Assembly: GCA_020631135.1 (NCBI GenBank)
Contig: JAHDHU010000011.1
Coordinates: forward strand, 1 to 58,716
DNA from: Saprospiraceae bacterium
GTDB taxonomy: Bacteria; Bacteroidota; Bacteroidia; Chitinophagales; Saprospiraceae
Direction: 5' to 3'
Length of the DNA stretch: 58,716 bases
In this document: positions 43,253 to 54,100 of the stretch, piece after piece
Numbering within the stretch: position 1 is the stretch's first letter
How the letters are laid out: the number at the start of each line of letters is the position of its first letter
Program-made: the position numbers and the translations under genes
The notes under the pieces: generated by a model
What the model was told of the DNA's origin: nothing
The model's database searches: none
What the model saw: only the letters and a program-made list of their open reading frames with translations

Positions 43253-44770
43253 ATGTCTGAACAAAACCCTATAAAACCCGTTGGCGGAAAGCTTAAGTCT
43301 TTTAAGCAAGATGCAGACATTAATAAACTGGTATATGGACGTGTACCTCCTCAAGCCATTCCTCTCGAAGAGGCGGTTTTAGGAGCAATCATGTTGGACA
43401 AAGATGCTCTTCCTTCTGTTACTCACGTTCTTAAACCAGAAAGTTTTTACGTAGAAGCAAATTCCGAAATATATGAGGTAATGACTGACCTGTTTTCTAG
43501 CTCAAGGCCTGTAGATTTATTGACCGTACATGAAGAATTGAAGAAAAGACAAAAGTTAGATTTTGTTGGAGGCACGACCTATCTCATGGAGTTGGCTGAC
43601 AAAGTAGCTTCTTCAGCCAATATCGAATATCACGCTAAAATCATTTCGCAAAAATATATTCAACGACAGTTGATAAAGGTTTCTTCTCAAGTAATTAAAG
43701 ATTCTTATGAGGATACCAAAGATGTTTTAGATCTTTTGGATGAGGCAGAAAGACATTTGTATGAAATCTCGGACACTAACCTTTCTTCCGAATACAAACA
43801 AGTAAAAAGCGTTTTGAAAGACGTGCAAATGGAGATTGAGAAATCAAGTCTCCAAGGTGACGAACTTACCGGAGTGACTACTGGGTTTTCTGAGTTAGAT
43901 AAATTCACAAACGGTTGGCAAAAATCTGATCTCATTATCATCGCGGCAAGACCGGGTATGGGAAAAACTGCATTTACTCTTTCTCTCGCAAAAAATGCAG
44001 CAGAACATGGAAAATCTATAGCGGTGTTTTCATTGGAGATGAGTAAAAATCAATTGGTTTCTCGTCTCATAGCCATGGAAAGTGAAATCAATAGTAAAAA
44101 ACTTCGTAACGGTCAGCTAAACGAATTAGAATGGGATAAATTAAATCGCGCGGTTGATAAGTTATCAGAACTCAAGATTTTTATTGACGATACACCAGCA
44201 TTAAATATTTACGAATTGCGTGCAAAGGGTAGGAGGCTGAGTCAGCAGCATGATTTGGACATGATCGTGATCGATTACCTCCAATTAATGCAAGCAGCTC
44301 CGGGAAATAATAGAGGAAATCGTGAACAAGAAATCTCATCTATTTCAAGAGCATTAAAGGCTTTGGCAAAAGAATTAAATATTCCAGTCATCGCACTTTC
44401 GCAGTTGAGTAGGGCAGTAGAGACTAGAGGTTCGAAAAGACCAGTACTTTCGGATTTGAGAGAGTCGGGAGCGATCGAGCAGGATGCAGATATCGTAACT
44501 TTCATTTATAGACCAGAATACTATGAAATGGAGGCAGATTTTGAAACACCACAGGGCTTGGCAGAAATTATTATCTCCAAGCATAGAAATGGTGCTTTAG
44601 GAACTGTCCCCCTTAAATTTATTCCAGACTTTGTAAAATTTACCGAGCCGGATCATGCCAATTTTAATGATTTAGATGTCAATCCAGATGATGTATTTGG
44701 CAATGCTACAGCAGGAGGGATCATCACACGTCCTTCCAAACTAAATGACGACCAAGATATTCCATTCTAA
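43253..44770 (+). CDS. dnaB: Replicative DNA helicase DnaB
   Basis: The 505 residues comprise the N-terminal helical domain (about 30-130, with PPQAIPLEEAVLGAIMLD) and a RecA-type C-terminal domain. That domain has Walker A ARPGMGKTAF (near 232-241), a DYLQLM Walker B region (near 342) and the LSDLRESGAIEQDADIV block (near 403-419). It unwinds DNA at the replication fork. No intein is present, and the length is normal. It is followed by an overlapping pseudouridine-synthase gene (TAATG) and preceded by the DnaA-box-like cluster. Confidence 0.97.
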   Translation: MSEQNPIKPVGGKLKSFKQDADINKLVYGRVPPQAIPLEEAVLGAIMLDKDALPSVTHVLKPESFYVEANSEIYEVMTDLFSSSRPVDLLTVHEELKKRQKLDFVGGTTYLMELADKVASSANIEYHAKIISQKYIQRQLIKVSSQVIKDSYEDTKDVLDLLDEAERHLYEISDTNLSSEYKQVKSVLKDVQMEIEKSSLQGDELTGVTTGFSELDKFTNGWQKSDLIIIAARPGMGKTAFTLSLAKNAAEHGKSIAVFSLEMSKNQLVSRLIAMESEINSKKLRNGQLNELEWDKLNRAVDKLSELKIFIDDTPALNIYELRAKGRRLSQQHDLDMIVIDYLQLMQAAPGNNRGNREQEISSISRALKALAKELNIPVIALSQLSRAVETRGSKRPVLSDLRESGAIEQDADIVTFIYRPEYYEMEADFETPQGLAEIIISKHRNGALGTVPLKFIPDFVKFTEPDHANFNDLDVNPDDVFGNATAGGIITRPSKLNDDQDIPF

Positions 44771-45489
44771 TGGAAAGAATAATGCGTCTCAACAAATACA
44801 TTGCTCACTCAGGAGTTTGTTCGAGAAGAAAAGCTGCGGATCTTGTAAAAAATGGCGAAGTAAAGGTCAATGGAAAAATTGAAACTAATCCAGCTTATGA
44901 GGTACAAGATTCAGATGAAATAGAATATCTAGGAAAGCCATTAAAACTTGAAGTCAACAAGGTTTACCTTTTGCTCAATAAACCTAAAAATTATGTGACT
45001 ACTCTTTCTGATGAAATGAATCGTAAGACCGTAATGGATCTGGTACGAAATAAACATAAAGAAAGAATCTATCCGGTAGGCAGATTAGATAGAATGACTA
45101 CAGGACTTCTCTTGTTGACCAACGATGGTGACTTGGCTAAAAAACTCACTCATCCGAGTCATGGAGTAAAGAAAATTTATCAAGCAGTCTTGGATAGGAC
45201 TTTAGTTGCTTCGGATTTGGAACGTATCAGAAAAGGATTCGAATTGGAAGATGGTCCTGTTTCGGTGGATGCAGTCGACTATGTAAAGAACGAAGAGAAA
45301 AACACCATAGGTATTGAAATCCACATGGGTAAAAACAGAATTGTTAGAAGGATTTTTGAACACTTCGATTATCGTGTTATCCGACTAGATCGTGTTTATC
45401 TTGGAGGCCTGACTAAGAAAGATTTACCTAGAGGATTTTCTAGATCTTTGACGGAACAAGAAATAATAATGCTAAAGCACTTTAGCTAA
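44770..45489 (+). CDS. RsuA/RluB/RluF-family rRNA pseudouridine synthase
   Basis: An N-terminal S4 RNA-binding domain (RLNKYIAHSGVCSRRKAADL, near 6-25) precedes the catalytic domain. That domain has GRLDRMTTGLLLLTNDGDLA (near 102-121; catalytic Asp in RLDR) and the KNRIVRRIFEHF block (near 199-210). It isomerises a specific uridine in rRNA. The length of 239 residues fits the family; the exact target (16S U516 or a 23S site) cannot be decided. The ATG overlaps the dnaB stop by one base, with another possible ATG four codons later. Confidence 0.9.
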   Translation: MERIMRLNKYIAHSGVCSRRKAADLVKNGEVKVNGKIETNPAYEVQDSDEIEYLGKPLKLEVNKVYLLLNKPKNYVTTLSDEMNRKTVMDLVRNKHKERIYPVGRLDRMTTGLLLLTNDGDLAKKLTHPSHGVKKIYQAVLDRTLVASDLERIRKGFELEDGPVSVDAVDYVKNEEKNTIGIEIHMGKNRIVRRIFEHFDYRVIRLDRVYLGGLTKKDLPRGFSRSLTEQEIIMLKHFS

Positions 45490-45528
45490 ATTCAAACCAT
45501 TCGATCTAGACATCCATTCAATTCTTTT

Positions 45529-45558
45529 TTTGACTTTCGTTGAATGGAAGTATTTTCG
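45529..45558 (+). promoter_or_regulatory. Candidate promoter of pepD
   Basis: TTTG (45529-45532) and TATTTTCG (45551-45558, 7 of 8 to TAnnTTTG) are spaced by 18 bp. The expected transcription start would fall near 45564, before the ATG at 45574 but after the ATG at 45544, which supports the downstream start. Confidence 0.4.
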
Positions 45559-45573
45559 CAATTAAAAACTACC

Positions 45574-47037
45574 ATGAGTCAATCTGTTAGATCATTGGAA
45601 CCCAAAATTATTTGGAACCATTTTACAGATCTTAATCAAGTGCCGCGTGCATCTAAAAAGGAAGAAAGAGTAATTCAATTTATGGTTGACTTTGCAAATT
45701 CTTTGAACCTTGAACATATCGTGGACGAAATAGGAAATGTGATTATAAAAAAGCCTGCCTCAGAAGGCTTGGAAAATAGGCAGACTGTTGTCCTTCAGTC
45801 GCATCTTGATATGGTTCATCAAAAAAATTCAGAAACTCAATTTGACTTCGATACAGAAGGTATTAAGATGTTGGTAGAAGAAGATTGGGTATTTGCAGAA
45901 GGGACAACTTTAGGCGCGGACAATGGTATTGGAGTCGCGACCATAATGGCAGTTTTGTCTAGCGAAGAGATAAAACATCCCGCGATCGAAGCTTTGTTTA
46001 CGATTGATGAAGAAACTGGAATGACCGGAGCATTGGGTTTAAAAGGAGGATTGTTAGAGGGTACGATTTTATTAAATCTTGACACTGAAGACGATGATGA
46101 ATTGACCATAGGCTGTGCAGGGGGTGTGGATATCACAGCTTCTGGTAAGTATGATCTAGCTAATGTAGATCAAGGATTGGCTTTTTATCGAATCAGTTTG
46201 ACTGGCTTACAAGGTGGACATTCTGGAATGGAAATTCATAAAGGCTTGGCTAATGCCAATAAACTCATGAATAGATTTTTATTTGAGTGTCTTAAACGTT
46301 TTACGATCCAAATCGAATCCATCGATGGAGGTGGATTGAGAAATGCGATTCCCAGAGAATCTTTTGCAATAATAGGTGTACATAAAGAAGATGAGACAGC
46401 ATTTGATGAGGTTCTGAATGAAATCAGACAGATTTACAAACACGAATATGGAGTAACAGATAAAAATTTGGAATTAACTAAAGAACCAGCTTCTGCATTC
46501 GCGAAAGCGATTAATGGCAGTTTTTTAAAAATGTTTCTTAATTCAGTTTATGCTTGTCCAAATGGAATTTATCGAATGTCTCCGGATATAGATGATCTTG
46601 TCCAAACTTCAAATAATTTGGCTAGGGTTCTTATAAAGGAGGGTGAGTATCAAGTTTTGTGTTTGACAAGAAGCTCGGTAGATTCAGAAAAAATGGATTT
46701 AGCTCAGGCGATCTCTTCAAGTTTTCAATTGATCGGATCGGAAATAGCTTTTGGAGGTTCATATCCAGGGTGGACTCCGAAACCGAGTGCACCTATCATT
46801 AAAATGATGAGTGATTTATACTTTGAAATGTTCTCTTCACAGCCGAACGTCAATGCTTGTCATGCGGGTCTAGAATGCGGTATATTGGGTACAAATTATC
46901 CAGACATGGACATGATATCTTTTGGACCAAATATCAGAGGTGCACATTCTCCTGATGAAAGAGTACAAATAAGTTCAGTGCAGAAATATTGGAGTTACTT
47001 CTTAAATGTTTTAGAAAGAATACCTGAAAGAGTTTAA
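45574..47037 (+). CDS. pepD: Aminoacyl-histidine dipeptidase (M20 family PepD)
   Basis: The start is taken at 45574 (487 residues), since MSQSVRSLEPKIIW aligns with the usual PepD N-terminus and a candidate promoter overlaps the ATG at 45544. M20 metallopeptidase motifs are present: QSHLDMVH (zinc His/Asp), LGADNGIGVA, DEETGMTG (catalytic Glu), NLDTEDDDEL and CHAGLECG. It cleaves dipeptides such as carnosine-like Xaa-His substrates in the cytoplasm. Codons near 46495-46508 contain a near-copy of the dispersed palindrome. Its stop overlaps the next ATG (TAATG). Confidence 0.94.
   Translation: MSQSVRSLEPKIIWNHFTDLNQVPRASKKEERVIQFMVDFANSLNLEHIVDEIGNVIIKKPASEGLENRQTVVLQSHLDMVHQKNSETQFDFDTEGIKMLVEEDWVFAEGTTLGADNGIGVATIMAVLSSEEIKHPAIEALFTIDEETGMTGALGLKGGLLEGTILLNLDTEDDDELTIGCAGGVDITASGKYDLANVDQGLAFYRISLTGLQGGHSGMEIHKGLANANKLMNRFLFECLKRFTIQIESIDGGGLRNAIPRESFAIIGVHKEDETAFDEVLNEIRQIYKHEYGVTDKNLELTKEPASAFAKAINGSFLKMFLNSVYACPNGIYRMSPDIDDLVQTSNNLARVLIKEGEYQVLCLTRSSVDSEKMDLAQAISSSFQLIGSEIAFGGSYPGWTPKPSAPIIKMMSDLYFEMFSSQPNVNACHAGLECGILGTNYPDMDMISFGPNIRGAHSPDERVQISSVQKYWSYFLNVLERIPERV
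46495..46508. repeat. Dispersed palindrome, near-copy 4
   Basis: GCATTCGCGAAAGC differs by one base from GCATTCGCGAATGC. It lies in pepD codons for AFAKA. Confidence 0.45.
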
Positions 47038-48641
47038 TGAAAAAAAATTTATTTATCATAATTCTGATGTTGACATACACGAAAGTAAATGCGCAAGACA
47101 TCTGTAATTTTTTTGTTCCTTCCTTAGATACGGCTACAATATTTATTCCGGCCACTGCTGATTTGCGTTTTAACAATCAAGCACTTGCAGTGGGAAGTAC
47201 CTTAGTGGCGATAGATCCTCAGGGCAATTGTTGTTCCCAGCCTGTCACTTGGATGCAGCAGGATTTAACAATTAATATTAATGGTGAAAATTTTCCTACA
47301 GAAGGCTTTATGACTGGTGATCTAATTAGATTTTTTGTAGGAAATGAAGACAGTTGTTTTGTTGAAGTTGATTCGGTTTATTTTGATGTAAATGGTTTGG
47401 ATCAAACGGTTAATTATGTACAAGATTCGAGCTATGTTTTGGATCGATTTAATGCGGTTTCAAATTTTGGAATTGATTCGTTTTTTCTTGATAACCCAAT
47501 GTGTGAAGATAGCATAGGATCGGTTGGTGTGTTTGTTTCTGGAGGTCAATTTCCAATCACTTATTCTTGGTCCCATGATAGCACATTAAATTCTGGATTT
47601 ATAAATGATTTGAATTTAGGCAATTATGAATTGGTGGTTTCGGAGCGCAATGGTTGTGTGGATACTTTAAATTTTGATATCGAATTGGATCCTCCACCAG
47701 TGTCTTTTGAGTTTTTAATTGATTCCTTTCAATATACTTGTGATACTTTGGTAGTGTCCAATGCCTTAGATTGTCCAAACTGTACTTATTTATGGAGTAA
47801 CGGTGTTTTTACAGAAGACAATGTGTTGGATGAAGAAGGTGAATATGTTGTATTGATAAACAACGGTGGATGCGACAAGTTAGATACGCTTATTGTTGAC
47901 TTTATAGATAAACCAGAAATCGAAATAATTACGGCTTCTTCTCAAGTTTGTTTCGGAGATACTATACAACTTTCAGCTGTAGGTGGTGAAAATTATGTTT
48001 GGAATTCATCAGCTCAACTATTGTCTTCTTCTGGAGAAGAAATAGAAGCGGTTATATTGACTGAAACTTTGATTAGTGTTATTGGAGATAATAATTGTAA
48101 AAGTGATACTTCAGAATTTTTATTAGATGTATATCCTTTTCCAACAGCAGGGGAGGATAAATGCTATGCTGATCAAAATCAAGCCGTTCAACTAGAAGCA
48201 AGTGGTGCCATAGAATATTTTTGGGAAAACAATCCGGTTGGACCAGTGAGTGATCAAAATATTGCTGATCCTTTTGTTAGCCCATCAGAAACCACAGATT
48301 ATATCGTTGGATTTGTGGATCAATTTGGTTGCAAAAGTTCGGATACTGTACGAGTAGAATTTATCAGTGATATAATCGAGTTTACAGAACTTTACAATGT
48401 CATTTCACCAAATGGTGACGGTAAGAATGATGTATTGTACTTTGATTCAGCCGAAAAGGCTAATAGTGCGACACTGGTTGTTTATGATAGAAGGAAGAAA
48501 GTGGTTTATGAAAGTGGTAATTATCAAAATGATTGGGGTGGTACTTTTAAAAACAAAGCGCTTCCAGCTGGTACTTACTATTATATTTTGACGATAAATG
48601 GAACTCAATTACGAAGCAATCTGACAATAGTTTATGAATAG
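47037..48641 (+). CDS. T9SS type B secreted protein with gliding-motility-associated C-terminal domain
   Basis: A signal peptide (about 1-19, ending NAQ) precedes about 420 residues of repetitive beta-sandwich modules rich in Cys and Asp (for example LNLGNYELVVSERNGC, resembling SprB-type repeats). The C-terminal domain (about 445-534) holds VISPNGDGKND, VVYDRRKKVVYES, WGGTFKNKALPAGTYYY, the gliding-motility CTD of type B. It is exported by the type IX system and likely adhesive. The gene begins inside the pepD stop (TAATG) and overlaps the following PorP/SprF gene by 8 bp. Confidence 0.9.
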   Translation: MKKNLFIIILMLTYTKVNAQDICNFFVPSLDTATIFIPATADLRFNNQALAVGSTLVAIDPQGNCCSQPVTWMQQDLTININGENFPTEGFMTGDLIRFFVGNEDSCFVEVDSVYFDVNGLDQTVNYVQDSSYVLDRFNAVSNFGIDSFFLDNPMCEDSIGSVGVFVSGGQFPITYSWSHDSTLNSGFINDLNLGNYELVVSERNGCVDTLNFDIELDPPPVSFEFLIDSFQYTCDTLVVSNALDCPNCTYLWSNGVFTEDNVLDEEGEYVVLINNGGCDKLDTLIVDFIDKPEIEIITASSQVCFGDTIQLSAVGGENYVWNSSAQLLSSSGEEIEAVILTETLISVIGDNNCKSDTSEFLLDVYPFPTAGEDKCYADQNQAVQLEASGAIEYFWENNPVGPVSDQNIADPFVSPSETTDYIVGFVDQFGCKSSDTVRVEFISDIIEFTELYNVISPNGDGKNDVLYFDSAEKANSATLVVYDRRKKVVYESGNYQNDWGGTFKNKALPAGTYYYILTINGTQLRSNLTIVYE

Positions 48642-49587
48642 AATGATCACCTTGCTAATTTTTTGTTTTTTGAGTGCGTCGCTTGGTGCTCAGATAATTA
48701 ATGAGATGGTTGCTTTTTCTCATAGAGACTATTTGTATTGGAATCCTGCGGCGATAGCGATTGATGGGAGACCTTCTATTGGTGTTTTGTATAAGGATGT
48801 AAATGTTGGATTGGAAAAGGCACCTGCATTTATGGGAATAAATTATCAGTTTCCGGTGCGCTTTCAGCACTCAGCTTTCTCGGCTACTTTGTCGAAGGAC
48901 TTACTTGGAGACTTGAGGCAAAATAAATTATCGCTGGGCTATAGATATTCTTTGTTTAATCATCGCTTAGATGACCAAAGGCTCTACGTTGGATTATCAA
49001 CTGATTTTAAACATGATAGACTATTGGGCGCCAATTTGAATCCAAGAGATATAGATGATCCATTGATTAATGATGAAAATCAAAAAGATTTGAGCCTTGA
49101 TATTAATATGGGAGTCTTTTACCAAATTTTGTTACCAAGTGCTTTTGCCAATGGAGATCAAAAAATATCGGCAGGACTTTCTATGAACAGATTACTTGCA
49201 AAAGATGCAGTGTTTGCTGATACTTTGGGAAGGATAAACAGACCAAGGCAGGTTTTTGGATTAGCAGCTTACGAACTGGATTTTGGAGGTTATGATCTTG
49301 AAGCTAAATATTTTATGTCTGCAGGTGGATTGGGTTCTACCCATACCCTTTTGGTAGGTGTCAAAAATATTTCTTTTATGAGTTTCTATCTTGGATATAG
49401 TACTACCAAAGATCTTTTGATCAACTGGGGTTTTTCAATGACTGATTTTAACGACAGTGCTTTGGAAGTCGATCTGAGCTTGTATTATGGTTTGGGTGAA
49501 CTTATAAATGAAAATAGAAGCGGAATGCAAATTGCACTTCGTTATTTATTCGAACCCAAACCTTGGACAACTTCAGATTTTCGATAG
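48634..49587 (+). CDS. PorP/SprF-family type IX secretion outer-membrane protein
   Basis: A signal peptide (about 1-18) is followed by a beta-barrel protein of about 300 residues. It has the family opening AFSHRDYLYWNPAAIAIDG (near 28-46) and many alternating strands ending YYGLGELINE and ALRYLF. PorP/SprF proteins are encoded beside type B-CTD substrates and serve their secretion or attachment, which fits the 8-bp overlap with the upstream type B gene. The 3' end overlaps the convergent histidine-kinase gene by 46 bp, an unusually long convergent overlap. Confidence 0.9.
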   Translation: MNRMITLLIFCFLSASLGAQIINEMVAFSHRDYLYWNPAAIAIDGRPSIGVLYKDVNVGLEKAPAFMGINYQFPVRFQHSAFSATLSKDLLGDLRQNKLSLGYRYSLFNHRLDDQRLYVGLSTDFKHDRLLGANLNPRDIDDPLINDENQKDLSLDINMGVFYQILLPSAFANGDQKISAGLSMNRLLAKDAVFADTLGRINRPRQVFGLAAYELDFGGYDLEAKYFMSAGGLGSTHTLLVGVKNISFMSFYLGYSTTKDLLINWGFSMTDFNDSALEVDLSLYYGLGELINENRSGMQIALRYLFEPKPWTTSDFR

Positions 49588-50882
49588 ACTTGCTTAGGGA
49601 TAGATAAAATAAAACAAGAACCTTGATCTAAATTGGGCGTCACTTTGATGGCACCACCCATTTCATCTACAAGTTCTTTTACTATGCTCAATCCCAAACC
49701 AAAACCTGGAACGTTTTTCACCTGATTTAGTCTAACCTTGTTTTCAAATATTTTGGTTTGATCCTTTTTGCCAATACCTACACCATTATCATTAAACAAA
49801 AGGACATTTTCTTTGATCCCGACATGAGCGGAGATGTGTAGCCTTTTGGTTTTATTGGTATTGTACTTTATGCCATTCTCCATCAAGTTTTGACAAATCT
49901 TAAAAACATCAGAATAGATCGCCGTAATAATTGGTAATTCGTCCCAAGTAATTTTTAAGTGATTATGGTTTGCTTTTAAAGTAAGAGAAATGTGTTCTAC
50001 CAATTTATTGAGGTCAATTTCTCTTTCCTTTTCTTTTAATGAGTTGACATAATCCACTTTACTTCTTTGTAGACTTTCAGAAATGAGCACTTTCATTTGC
50101 TCAACATTTTTTAAGATTACTTGAGTATATTTTGGTAAAGATTTAAGTTTTCCATTTTCAAGTTTTGAATCTATCAGCTCAGCAAAAGAATGGATTGAGT
50201 TTAATGGTGCTTTTAGATCATGAGAAGCCAAATAAGTAAACTGTTCAAGTTTTTTATTTGAAATTTCGAGTTCTTCATTTTTGCTTTGAAGTCGATTAAC
50301 TAACTGCGATATTTTTTGATAGTTTTCTTTGGATTTATTGACTAGGGTAATGCATAAATAAAGTGATCCTATGAGAAAGATTATTTGAGTCTGAATATTT
50401 GAAGTTTCACTAAATGAATATTCTGAAAAATGTCCAAACCGTTCGGTATAATGAGTTGCATAAAGAAATAGGATAATGTGGTATATAATCAACATCAGTT
50501 TTCTTCGATTAGAATAGCTAAAAACAACTGCAATGATTAGTAAAATTGCAAAGTACATGATAAGATGATCTACCCCTTTGTACTTGAGATGAAGCATCAT
50601 AAATGAAAATGGTAAAACTATACTAAAGAGCAATGTCGAAATATTGAAGTATCCCTTATAACTCAAACCCAATAAGCCAGATACAAATACTAAAAAAAGA
50701 AAAGCGTAAATAGAACCGGCTTTATGACCCAAGTAAAATTCACTAAATAGTAAGACGCACAAAGGAGGAAGCAAAATGATTAAGAGGGAATTGAAACTGC
50801 TCACAAAGTTTTTCAGTTGAGCAGTCTTATATTTTGACAGCCCAAACTCAGTTATAAGTGAAAAGATGTTCCTAATGATCAA
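49542..50882 (-). CDS. Membrane sensor histidine kinase
   Basis: The N-terminal half (about 25-190) has six to seven TM segments, followed by a coiled-coil linker and a HisKA domain with LASHDLKAPLNSI (phospho-accepting H221). The HATPase domain contains the N box CQNLMENGIKYN, G1 FNDNGVGIGKKDQ and G2 GFGLGLSIV. It autophosphorylates and passes phosphate to an unidentified response regulator; none is encoded nearby, so it is an orphan kinase in this window. The polytopic sensor suggests detection of a membrane or small-molecule signal. The last codons overlap the convergent SprF-like gene. Confidence 0.93.
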   Translation of the reverse strand: MIIRNIFSLITEFGLSKYKTAQLKNFVSSFNSLLIILLPPLCVLLFSEFYLGHKAGSIYAFLFLVFVSGLLGLSYKGYFNISTLLFSIVLPFSFMMLHLKYKGVDHLIMYFAILLIIAVVFSYSNRRKLMLIIYHIILFLYATHYTERFGHFSEYSFSETSNIQTQIIFLIGSLYLCITLVNKSKENYQKISQLVNRLQSKNEELEISNKKLEQFTYLASHDLKAPLNSIHSFAELIDSKLENGKLKSLPKYTQVILKNVEQMKVLISESLQRSKVDYVNSLKEKEREIDLNKLVEHISLTLKANHNHLKITWDELPIITAIYSDVFKICQNLMENGIKYNTNKTKRLHISAHVGIKENVLLFNDNGVGIGKKDQTKIFENKVRLNQVKNVPGFGLGLSIVKELVDEMGGAIKVTPNLDQGSCFILSIPKQVYRKSEVVQGLGSNK

Positions 50883-51075
50883 GAGCGTAAGTTGATTTTA
50901 AATCTGTTTGAAAGATTAAGTTAGGTTTAATGGTATAAATAATCAAATGAATAATCTTTTTGGTTACAAATATTTATTATAAATAATTGTAAATCAATTT
51001 TATAAAAGTTTATTAGGTGATTATTTAATGTACAATTGGGTTAAAATGTGGTGCTTTTGCTCTTCTGGCTACATT

Positions 51076-51096
51076 AACTTCGTAACCAACGAAGTT
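51076..51096. promoter_or_regulatory. Inverted repeat upstream of the large T9SS gene
   Basis: AACTTCG (51076-51082) and CGAAGTT (51090-51096) form a perfect 7-bp dyad with a 7-bp spacer, in the 287-bp spacer 50883-51169. It may be an operator or a leader hairpin of the gene at 51170. The rest of the spacer is AT-rich without other clear features. Confidence 0.4.
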
Positions 51097-51169
51097 GTTC
51101 TCAATTATAGCGATGCAGCTTTGAACGAATTCATTGCATTTTAAAAGAAGACAATTGCCAAACCAGTTT

Positions 51170-54100
51170 ATGAAAAACCACTCGCACAAATGGATTCTGT
51201 ACTTTTTTATCTCAACTTTTTTAATGCTTTCTCAAATAGGCTATTGCCAAGAGATTTGTAACAACGGACTCGACGATGATGGAGATGGATTGATCGATTG
51301 CTTGGATAGCGATTGTTGTGCTGATCAGATATGTGATGGCTTTTTACCAGATTTTAGTTTGCCCAATACGAGTATTTTCATTCCGGATTGTAACACATTG
51401 TTTTTAAATATCTGTAATGATGGTGAAGCGGATTTTTCAGGACCATTGCAAATCGCCATTTTTGATCAAATCCCTACAATGGCATCCGCCAACTTGGTCA
51501 CTACGATGACTTTAAATGTTTCGATAGATGCGGATGAATGCGCTGAAACACCAATAGATATAAGTTTTGCTGATTTAGATATTTATTACATTTTTCTAAA
51601 TGATGACGGGACAGTTTCTCCGCCATATATAAATGTTCAAGATTCTTTTCCCGTAACAAATATTCACGAATGTGATTTCGAAAATAATTTGGGGTTTTAT
51701 ATTCCTCAGGATTTTCCGGCAGTAGAATTAAATGTAAGCATTTGTCAAGGTGATGATTATGCTCTTCCTGACGGAGAAATTGTAAATCAAGCTGGACTAT
51801 ATACGGATACCATTCAATCCAACTTTATGTGCGATTCGATCATCATTACCAATTTGCAAATAAATATGGATTGTGGCGAGGATTGCAATAATGGGATAGA
51901 TGATGATGGAGATGGCATGATAGACGTATTTGATGATGATTGTGGATGTTTGAGTGATGTTGGAAGTATAAATTATATTCCCAATGGAGACTTTGAAACC
52001 ATCAATGGGTGTTGTGATAATTTGGATAATCAAGGCGACGTCTGTTTGACGGATTGGATTTGGTTGTCAGGTTCACCTGACTTTTATAATCCTAATTGTG
52101 ATTTGAATATGTCCAGTTCAATAGCTTCGATTGAAAGTGGGGTGTTGGGATCAGGAGTTACTTTTTTTCAAGGGGGCACAGAAGATATGGAAAGAATGGG
52201 TGTGTGTTTGGAAAACACTTTGGTGGCAGGCACATCATATCGTTTTAGTTTAGATTTTGCTGTTGACCTCGCGATACAACCCATTTATCCAGAGCATGAT
52301 GTTGTTTTTTATGGAGTACCTTCTTGTCAAAATATTTTGCAATATGGCCAAGAGGATTTATGTACGATGACATTAGCTCAAAATGAAATCGCACGAATAA
52401 ATTTAGACGATTTTTCTCCAGGCTGGAACGAGTTGTTCTTTGATTTTAATCCTACCATGGACATCGAGGCAATTTATTTTTATTCTTCATGTAATTCACC
52501 ACTAGGTGACAATACGATTTACTATGTTTTGATGGATAATCTTTCCATTAATGAAATAATTGATAACAGCCCTATTGACGAAATAACTGTCGATGGTTCA
52601 CTATGCAATGATGATATAATATTGTCTGTACCATTGGAAAATGATGCCATGTACCAATGGTATATTAACGGATTTCCCTTTGCAGGAAATGCAACCAACA
52701 ATGTTTTAGATCTGGTAAGCTTTAACCCAAGTTCTTCAACTGAATTTCATGTTTACATCGTTTATCCAGATGGCGATTGTCATCTTATAGGGCCAGCTCA
52801 AATTTCTGATTCTGATCTTAGCTCTATCTTGGATTTAGTCCTCTGTCCAGATGAAACTTATATCATGTCAGATGGCACAGAATTAAGTGCTGGTGGGACA
52901 TACTTCGACGAGTTGACTGCCGCTAATGGTTGCGATAGTTTAGTGACGATTAATTTGGACTATTTTCCGGACTGGCAGTTAAATTTCGATGCAAGCTCGG
53001 ATTGTGATGGAAACCTTTTACAAATTGAAAACTCCAACTTCATTGATGAAATATTTATAGATGGCCTAAGTTATGGGGGGCAATTGATGATAAATGATTT
53101 GAGTAATGGTGTTCATGACTTAATGGTCGTAGATATTAATGCTTGTGTTAAGCAAGTAACGTTTGAGTTTGTTCCTATCGAAACAGATGTGAGTATAAGC
53201 ACCTTGGATAGCTCATTCGATTGTTCAACATATAGCGGTACACTCTGTTTCGAAAACTTAGCTCCCAATGATGATTTCATAAGCTTGGATTACTATGCGT
53301 TAAATACACCTTCCAATCAGGTTCAATTTTTAAGTGTTGAGCAGGTTCAGCTTTTGCCTTTTACTCCTTGTGTTGATTTTAGTGTAGTTACACCTCCTGG
53401 ATTTAATTATGCTAATTATAACCAACTACTGGTGGTGGCCAACTCAATCAACCAAATATTTTTAGTTGATCAGTTAAACGACATAGATTTTTATAATGAT
53501 GAATGCGATGTCACAAACAACTATTTTTTCATTGATTTTGAAACTTCTAGTTTTTCTTTGGGTGATGATATTGAAGATTGTTCGTCTAGCTTCAATATCC
53601 AAGGACCTCAAGGTTTTGAAAGTTATTTATGGTCTGATGGATCTACCACACAAGATTTGGAAGTTTCCCAATCCGGTCAATATATTTTAGAAGTTACCAA
53701 TCAATGTGGATTAAACTACAGTGATACAATCAATGTAAGTATCGAAAGTATTTTTAGCATTCAAGCATTAGTCAATGAGGCTTGCGTAAACGAAAATAAT
53801 GGATCGATTGAAATCGATGTTGAAGGTGTAGATCTCGATGATCTCGATTTTCAGTGGTCAAATAATATAAGTGATGGTCCCATTGCGACAGACCTCTTTG
53901 CGGGGAGTTATAATGTGACGATCAGTTCGGATCTATGTGAGGTAGATTTTGGAGTAGTTGTGGAAGAAAGTGCACCTATTCAGTACTCCATTTTGCAATC
54001 AGGGCCTATCTGTAATGGTGAATCAAACGGATTTATTGAAATCAGTTCAAACAATTCAATTTCTTCCGTTCTCTTAAATGATGTTAGCTTTCCTTATCCT

